Source: Desemzia sp045528445
Lineage (GTDB): Bacteria > Bacillota > Bacilli > Lactobacillales > Carnobacteriaceae
NCBI RefSeq assembly: GCF_045528445.1
Contig: NZ_JBGQQU010000013.1
Span: 5,608-69,607 of the forward strand
Length of the DNA: 64,000 nt
Reading direction: 5' to 3'
Position 1 is the stretch's first letter. The number at the start of each line of letters is the position of its first letter. Below are positions 58,874-64,000 of the stretch, piece after piece. Position numbers and translations under genes: made by a program. The notes beneath the pieces are model-generated. The model searched no databases. It saw only the letters and a list, made by a program, of their open reading frames with translations, and was not told where the DNA came from.

Positions 58874-59851
58874 CTACTTTTCCATCTTGTATCCGACTAT
58901 TTCCATACCACACATTTTTCCTTGGTCTTCATAAGTTTGTTGAGTGTGAAAATCTTCTAATTTAATGTAAATAGAATTAGAAAAACCTTCTTTGATTGGA
59001 AGAGACATTGATCCTTTTTTGGGGGCGATTAGTTCACCAAATTGAGAAGGTTGAGCGCTAATAGTCAGCCGAGCATGAGTATTCTCCAAAACAATTTTAA
59101 TTTTTTGAGAAGTTAACTGCTCGATGGACATTTTGCTTCTATTATAAGTGGCAAACCTATATTCCCTTTGATGAACCAGTAGATTACAAATAAAACCTTC
59201 GAAAACAGCCTTCATAAATGGGATATCTGCTACAGAGAAAAACAAACTAGTTTCTGTATTTGTAAAGGTATTGCTTTGAAGCCAGAGATATTGTTTAGGA
59301 AAAGAAGTTCCCCAATCTTTTTCTATATATCCTGTCCCTTCTGTAAAATCAATTAAACGGTGATTGATTTTGACATAACCGCTTAAATGGTGCTTCATAC
59401 TAATAACTCCATGATAACATTCCATAAATGGAACATAAGAGAATGGACCCATAATAGTTGGATTTAAGGTGGATTTCTTAATAGGGTATAAATGAGCTAA
59501 CCTAAAAGACCCTTTGATGGTCAGTCCTTCTTTTTTTAACAATACAGAAACATTGTCTTCGCTAAAAGTATTGGGACCGATTTGAACTTGAAATGGTTTA
59601 TCTCGAGAAATAAATTGATCAAGAGGGTAACGAAAATAGTCTGTTTTTATAAGAGGATGATTCTCTTTATCTTTTGTCACTGAAATGTATTGAACAAAAC
59701 AATGTTTGTCATTATCATTTAAACTGATACCTGGAATAAAACTGATTAGTTCATTTTCGTCTTTAGTGACTTGTTTAAAATACCAGCCTTCAAAGTAGTG
59801 CTTTTTGTCTAAATTTCCTTGAAATAAAATAGGATTCATTGTTTTAAACAT
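58874..59851 (-). CDS. tocopherol cyclase-like protein
   Basis: A 325-residue protein matching the tocopherol-cyclase-like family. KKHYFEGWYFKQVTKDENEL near the N-terminus, MGPFSYVPFMECYHGVISM and the hallmark FTEGTGYIEKDWGTSFP in the middle are typical. Bacteria of this order make no tocopherol, so the substrate is different, probably a lipid or hydrophobic compound; the fold is lipocalin-like. A GGAGG ribosome site precedes the ATG. It is monocistronic, with no neighbour suggesting a pathway. Confidence 0.85.
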   Translation of the reverse strand: MFKTMNPILFQGNLDKKHYFEGWYFKQVTKDENELISFIPGISLNDNDKHCFVQYISVTKDKENHPLIKTDYFRYPLDQFISRDKPFQVQIGPNTFSEDNVSVLLKKEGLTIKGSFRLAHLYPIKKSTLNPTIMGPFSYVPFMECYHGVISMKHHLSGYVKINHRLIDFTEGTGYIEKDWGTSFPKQYLWLQSNTFTNTETSLFFSVADIPFMKAVFEGFICNLLVHQREYRFATYNRSKMSIEQLTSQKIKIVLENTHARLTISAQPSQFGELIAPKKGSMSLPIKEGFSNSIYIKLEDFHTQQTYEDQGKMCGMEIVGYKMEK

Positions 59852-60106
59852 CTATACACCTCCAAACCATTGTCAATAGAAGACAACGTGACTTTTATTT
59901 AGTATAGCGTTTATTCCACTAAAAAGTCGATTTGAAAGCTCAGAGAGTCAGATGCAGGGTTAAACGAAATTAATTTATTTTCTCTCATTTAATATTGACT
60001 CAGACATGAATATCTTAAGGAAACTAAAGGCTTCTGGTTACCAAAATTCTTGCAAATTATGCTACGATAATAGATGATGAAATAAACTGAAGAGAGGTGC
60101 AAAGAG

Positions 60107-61300
60107 ATGAGCAATGTAAAAAGACTTACCCAAGAAAATTTTGAAGAAGCCTACGATTTGGCTGCGTATGCATTTAATTTTGATTCAGACAGTACTTCGA
60201 AAGAAAAATTTCGTTCTTTTTTTGATACAGCGGATACATTTGGGACTTTTCACGATGAAGAGTTAAGCAGTCAACTGCAGGTTCTGCCTTTGGAAATTTA
60301 TCTTCATGGAGCAGTCTTGTCTATGGGCGGAATTGGTTTTGTTTCCAGCTATCCTGAGACAAGAGGGATGGGAAGTATCAAAAAACTATTTGTAGAAGTT
60401 TTAAATGACATGAAGACTAAAGGGATGGTTCTCTCTTATCTTGATCCTTTTTCATACCCTTTTTATCGAAAGTTTGGTTACGAGGTCGCTTTCAATGAAG
60501 TCAGATATGAAATAGCTGCTGCAAACTTGCCTAGAACAGAAACGTATGAAGGCAGTGTCACACGAGCAAAATGGAATACAGCTAAAGAACAACTGAAAAA
60601 AATATACCAAGATAAATGTGCTGAAACGATTGGACCAATCAAACGATCAGACTGGAGTTGGGAGCGTAAAGTTGAACAGCATAAAATGCAAAAAATAGCT
60701 TTTTATGAAGATGCTGCCAATCAGCCAAAAGGGTATGTCATCTACCATTTTAATACAGCAGAACAGAATCAATTTGTTATTGATGAAATGATTTATTTAG
60801 ATCAAGAAGCATTTGTTGGATTATGGCAGTTCATAGGCTCACATCAAACATCGTTTGAAAAATTTGTTTACCTAGCGGGTGAAGAGGAATATATTGCGGA
60901 TATGTTCCCTGAGTTAACAATTAAAAAAGAAGTAAAACCCTTTATGATGGCTCGCATAATCAACATTGAATCCTTTTTGCTGCAATATCCTTTTAAAGAA
61001 AAAGCCCAAACCACTCTTTATTTGAGAGTGAAGGACGAAGTGGCCGATTGGAATCAGGGATTGTGGAAAGTGGAACTGAGAACTACCGGACGAAAAGTCA
61101 CTAAGATGAGGGATGAAAAAAAAGTGAAAGATTCAGATATTTTAACAGCATCTATTCAAACATGGACACAACTCTTTATGAATTCTCGAACTATGGAAGG
61201 ACTTCACTTTCATCAGAGAATAACTGGGAGTATTCCAGCTGCTGTTGATTTAGCCAACAGAATTCCAAACGGTACTCCTCAATTATATGATCACTTTTGA
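60107..61300 (+). CDS. Eis-type GNAT acetyltransferase
   Basis: A 397-residue protein of the Eis (enhanced intracellular survival) type with two tandem GNAT folds and a C-terminal SCP2-like domain. The first fold has GGIGFVSSYPETRGMGSIKK (acetyl-CoA loop) and DPFSYPFYRKFGYEVAFNE. The C-terminus (PNGTPQLYDHF) ends in the terminal aromatic/carboxylate typical of Eis catalysis. Relatives acetylate amines including aminoglycosides, though natural substrates are mostly unknown. A GAGAGGTG ribosome site precedes the ATG. A serine hydrolase gene follows 58 bp downstream. Confidence 0.88.
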   Translation: MSNVKRLTQENFEEAYDLAAYAFNFDSDSTSKEKFRSFFDTADTFGTFHDEELSSQLQVLPLEIYLHGAVLSMGGIGFVSSYPETRGMGSIKKLFVEVLNDMKTKGMVLSYLDPFSYPFYRKFGYEVAFNEVRYEIAAANLPRTETYEGSVTRAKWNTAKEQLKKIYQDKCAETIGPIKRSDWSWERKVEQHKMQKIAFYEDAANQPKGYVIYHFNTAEQNQFVIDEMIYLDQEAFVGLWQFIGSHQTSFEKFVYLAGEEEYIADMFPELTIKKEVKPFMMARIINIESFLLQYPFKEKAQTTLYLRVKDEVADWNQGLWKVELRTTGRKVTKMRDEKKVKDSDILTASIQTWTQLFMNSRTMEGLHFHQRITGSIPAAVDLANRIPNGTPQLYDHF

Positions 61301-61358
61301 CGATCAATTCAGGTGAGTTAGCTGATGTAAATCAGACAATAAAGAAGGTGGAAAAGAA

Positions 61359-62396
61359 TTGTATCCTGAAACAAGAAAAATAATCCAGAAATTAAGAGAA
61401 GAAAAAATCATTCCTGGAACAAGTTACGGTTTTATAGAAGGGGAAAAACAGTATCGTTATAGAGAAGGATATGCTGCTGTTTATCCAGATAAAGAAGCCA
61501 TTCAAGAAAATCAATTATATGATGTAGCTTCTTTGACAAAAGTCATGATGACGACAACGGTTATTTTACAATTGATCGAAGAAGGTAAAGTGAGACTTGA
61601 TGAGGCAGTGCAAACTTATCTGCCTGATTTTTCTTCTCCTAAAGTAACGATCAGACACCTTTTGACGCATACCTCAGCCATCAAAGGCTATATTCCAAAT
61701 CGCGATGCTTTAGCTGAAGAAGAACTGAAAAATTCTATTTTACAGCTTCCGGTTGAGGACACGATTGGAAAACAAGTAGTCTATACCGATACCGGAATGA
61801 TTTTATTGGGCTTTTTGATTGAAGAGGTTGAAGGAGAAATGTTAACCAAGGTATTTGAAAAAAGAGTTCTCCAACCTTTAAACTTAATGGATTCATCCTT
61901 CCATCCTAATCATCCAAGACGTTGTGCTCCTACCGAGATTCATCCAAAGCGTGGTTTGATTCGCGGCGAAGTTCATGATCCGAAAGCTTATGTGCTAGGT
62001 GATCATTGTGGGAGTGCAGGACTATTTTCTTCATTAAATGATTGTTTGAAATTTGCTCAAATGATCTTGAATAAAGGCGAATTAGACGGTGTAAGGATTT
62101 TACAACAACAAACAGTGGAGAAATTAATGAAAGATTGGACGCCAACAGGTGATTTGAAACGCTCGCTTGGGTGGAATTTAAAAGGGCTAGAGGAGCGTCC
62201 TGTTTTATTTCATACGGGATTTACAGGAACGTTTATGCTGTTGGACGTTTATCAAAATAAAGCATTTATCTTTTTATCCAATCGAGTTCATCCTAAAAGT
62301 GATACACCGGTTTATTTAAAGAAAAGGGACGAAGTAGTAAATAGTTATTTGCTTGAAAGGAATAAAGTGACAGCAACAGAAGAAGCACCTTTTTGA
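61359..62396 (+). CDS. serine hydrolase, class C beta-lactamase family
   Basis: A 345-residue serine hydrolase. YDVASLTKVMMTT contains the SxxK nucleophile motif, YTDTGMILLG the YxN-like motif (YTD here), and FHTGFTGTF the third HTG motif. It resembles esterases and penicillin-binding-protein-like hydrolases. No signal peptide is visible, so it acts in the cytoplasm or is not a secreted lactamase. The start is TTG with AAGGTGG 9 bp upstream; the conserved N-terminal PETRKIIQKL follows at once. It may be co-transcribed with the Eis-like gene before it. Confidence 0.87.
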   Translation: MYPETRKIIQKLREEKIIPGTSYGFIEGEKQYRYREGYAAVYPDKEAIQENQLYDVASLTKVMMTTTVILQLIEEGKVRLDEAVQTYLPDFSSPKVTIRHLLTHTSAIKGYIPNRDALAEEELKNSILQLPVEDTIGKQVVYTDTGMILLGFLIEEVEGEMLTKVFEKRVLQPLNLMDSSFHPNHPRRCAPTEIHPKRGLIRGEVHDPKAYVLGDHCGSAGLFSSLNDCLKFAQMILNKGELDGVRILQQQTVEKLMKDWTPTGDLKRSLGWNLKGLEERPVLFHTGFTGTFMLLDVYQNKAFIFLSNRVHPKSDTPVYLKKRDEVVNSYLLERNKVTATEEAPF

Positions 62397-62486
62397 AACG
62401 GTTGCATTGTGTTAAAATAGGAAAGAATAATATAAATAAAAATAACTAAGAATAGTTAAATCAGGATACAAGTAGGAGGAAAAAAC

Positions 62487-63446
62487 GTGATTGAACCATT
62501 GTTTTTAGAAGCTGTTATGCAAGAAAAAATTTGGGGTGGATCAAAGCTGAAAGAAGAATTCGGCTATGACATTCCTAGTGATAAAGTAGGAGAATGTTGG
62601 GCAATCAGTGCCCACCCAAATGGACCTAGTACCGTGATCAATGGACCTTATAAAGGGTTGAAATTAAATGAAGTGTGGGAACAACATCGAGAAGTGTTCG
62701 GAAACGCAGACGGAGAAGTTTTTCCTTTATTGACTAAAATTTTAGACGCTGCTGATGATTTATCTGTCCAAGTTCATCCGGACGATGCTTACGGACTGGA
62801 GCACGAAGGGGAATTAGGAAAAACGGAATGCTGGTATGTCATTGATGCTGAAGAAGGTTCAGAAATCATTTATGGTCACCATGCAACCTCAAAAGAAGAA
62901 CTGAAAGAGATGATCAATAATGGAGAATGGGACAAATTATTGAACCGAGTATCGGTTAAGAAAGGCGACTTTTTCTTTGTCCCAAGCGGCACGATTCATG
63001 CTATTGGCGGAGGGATCATGATTCTTGAAACTCAACAATCCAGCGACACCACTTATCGTGTCTATGACTACGATCGTAAAGGTGACGATGGGAAACCAAG
63101 AGAGCTTCATTTGAAGCAGTCGGTGGATGTAACAACAGTGCCTAGTATTGACCCTAACTCATCACCTGAAACAGAAACTTATCAAAATGTGAACATCACT
63201 ACATTTGTAAAAAATGATTTCTTCAATGTGTATGAATGGGAAACCAACGGAGTAGCTACCTTTGAACATACAGCTCCTTATACTTTAGTTAGTGTGCTTG
63301 ATGGAGAAGGCGAACTGATCATAGATGACTCCAAACTGTACGAACTAAAAAAAGGGATGCACTTTATCCTTCCAAATGACCTAAAAGCATGGTCAATAGA
63401 TGGAACTTTACAAATCATAGCCTCAACGCCAGGAGAAAAAATATAA
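62487..63446 (+). CDS. manA: mannose-6-phosphate isomerase, class I
   Basis: A 319-residue Zn-dependent cupin enzyme interconverting mannose-6-phosphate and fructose-6-phosphate. EKIWGGSKLKEEFGYDIPSD opens it. LSVQVHPDDAYGLEHEGELG and GKTECWYVIDAEEGSEIIYG hold metal-binding Gln, His and Glu, and FVPSGTIHAIGGGIMILETQ the second metal site. The length is that of the short Firmicutes ManA. The start is GTG after AGGAGG. A mannose PTS is not in view. A terminator follows after 68 bp. Confidence 0.95.
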   Translation: MIEPLFLEAVMQEKIWGGSKLKEEFGYDIPSDKVGECWAISAHPNGPSTVINGPYKGLKLNEVWEQHREVFGNADGEVFPLLTKILDAADDLSVQVHPDDAYGLEHEGELGKTECWYVIDAEEGSEIIYGHHATSKEELKEMINNGEWDKLLNRVSVKKGDFFFVPSGTIHAIGGGIMILETQQSSDTTYRVYDYDRKGDDGKPRELHLKQSVDVTTVPSIDPNSSPETETYQNVNITTFVKNDFFNVYEWETNGVATFEHTAPYTLVSVLDGEGELIIDDSKLYELKKGMHFILPNDLKAWSIDGTLQIIASTPGEKI

Positions 63447-63467
63447 GCATGCAACTGAACTAAGCAT

Positions 63468-63497
63468 GTGGAGTGCCTCGTTCAGCTCTGACAGAAA
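63468..63497 (+). repeat. 30-bp dispersed repeat, copy 3 (inverted)
   Basis: GTGGAGTGCCTCGTTCAGCT followed by CTGACAGAAA is the reverse complement of the element at 46383 with three differences. Confidence 0.8.
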
Positions 63498-63514
63498 CAT
63501 ATATGATTAAAGAC

Positions 63515-63558
63515 AAAAGGCAAGCAAAAACCTGTTTATGGGTATTTGCTTGCCTTTT
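63515..63558 (+). terminator. terminator of manA
   Basis: AAAAGGCAAGCAAA pairs perfectly with TTTGCTTGCCTTTT around a 16-nt loop. Confidence 0.82.
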
Positions 63559-63639
63559 GAGTTATTCTACTGTGACTAGTAAGTAATAAGTTTTTCCATC
63601 TAATAAAGCGTAGACTTGGTGTTCGAATACGATTCATCA

Positions 63640-63785
63640 TTCAGTTGGGCTTAATGATGATAAGAGACGTTTCTTTATCAAACAGGTTAGACATGTGATA
63701 TTGTTAGCACCTCATATTCCTACAGGAGTATCTATAAGGTCTAGAATTAAAAGACAGTTATTTTTTACCTATCAACAGCAAAAAA
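63640..63785 (+). repeat. degenerate right end of a MITE
   Basis: CCTCATATTCCTACAGGAGT, then TCTAGAATTAAAAGACAG and TATTTTTTACCTATCAACAG follow the order and spacing of the right third of copy 4 (CCATATTCCTCCAG, TTAGAATTAAAAAGAAG, TATTTTCTACTTACCAACG). No left end is visible, so this copy is truncated. It lies in an otherwise gene-free 550-bp tail (63447-64000). Confidence 0.5.
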
Positions 63786-63910
63786 ATGCGGAAACAGTAA
63801 AAGTATTTTGTTTTAAATCGGTTGTTGATACTACATTTTGCTGCAGCAGATAATTGTCTTTTCCATATCCTGCCTGTCAAGCGAAAGTTAAAATGTCCTA
63901 AAACCAAGGC

Positions 63911-63957
63911 TCACATTAATGCAAGCTTTTACTTCGCAAAAGCTTGCATTAATGTGA
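63911..63957. terminator. 20-bp perfect inverted repeat near the right edge
   Basis: TCACATTAATGCAAGCTTTT (63911-63930) and its exact complement (63938-63957) with a 7-nt loop ACTTCGC. No U tract follows on the plus strand. It may be the terminator of a gene entering from the right, or an operator-like element; the window ends too soon to tell. Confidence 0.5.
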
Positions 63958-64000
63958 CCGAATTTGTTAAAATTAGTCTTAAGCTGTTTGTTCAGCTTCG

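Noticed and set aside
62391..62415. cre site before manA (TTGAAACGGTTGCA)
   Set aside because: It departs from the consensus in three of the ten fixed positions, so it is no better than chance in this base composition.

Overview
The window looks like a chromosome segment of a low-GC Gram-positive lactic acid bacterium (Lactobacillales). The closest fit I can argue for is Carnobacteriaceae (Carnobacterium-like). The reasons are strong AGGAGG ribosome sites, AT-rich intergenic DNA with classic hairpin/U-tract terminators, Spx, an Mga-type regulator, a FloA operon, a complete Firmicutes-type glgBCDAP operon, and an alpha-galactosidase next to a broken GH42 beta-galactosidase. From memory, such a GH36/GH42 pair was described in Carnobacterium. 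The assignment rests on gene content only; no rRNA or tRNA gene was seen.

Layout. 1-6.4 kb: the end of a gamma-glutamyltransferase gene, an alpha-galactosidase / ROK kinase / SGNH-hydrolase operon, then a deletion scar where a ROK repressor and a GH42 beta-galactosidase were truncated against each other. 6.4-7.8 kb: a gene-free stretch with a MITE whose interior holds twelve exact-period 41-bp tandem repeats, followed by a small structured RNA with its own promoter and terminator. 7.8-20.2 kb: Mga-like regulator, acetyltransferase, phosphodiesterase plus MFS pair, Spx, a HEAT-like protein, a phasin-like/AarF pair, an RluA-type pseudouridine synthase, a secreted DUF1002 protein and an FMN reductase. 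20.3-23 kb: an FNR-like regulator with a perfect FNR box at its own promoter, then a cobalamin module (PduO-type adenosyltransferase, B12 riboswitch, DUF4430 lipoprotein, CbrT-like ECF S-component). 23-26.4 kb: a sugar ABC importer whose first permease has an in-frame stop. 26.4-28.7 kb: NfeD-FloA-unknown membrane operon. 29-37.4 kb: the glycogen operon. 37.5-45.3 kb: thiol oxidoreductase, TIM-barrel protein, aspartokinase, UppP with an apparent AUU start, a bactofilin-like membrane protein, and a glucose-type EIIA. 45.3-52 kb: flavin reductase, two tandem ring-cleaving dioxygenases, a lactonase-family protein and a TagF-like transferase. 52-58.5 kb: orphan glucitol EIIA, AI-2E-family permease, and a TetR-regulated heterodimeric ABC exporter, with MITEs after the AI-2E gene and after the exporter. 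58.8-63.4 kb: tocopherol-cyclase-like protein, Eis-type acetyltransferase, serine hydrolase and ManA.

How it works together. Much of the window concerns carbon handling: alpha-galactoside use, an ABC sugar importer, PTS EIIA proteins, ManA and glycogen storage. Some of it is decaying, namely the lactase locus and the importer permease. Redox and stress functions recur: Spx, FNR, FMN reductases, quinone-type dioxygenases and a DsbA-like protein. The least ordinary items are a small MITE family with 8-bp target duplications, the minisatellite inside one copy, an orphan structured RNA, the B12 riboswitch that begins inside the upstream coding sequence, and the UppP start codon.
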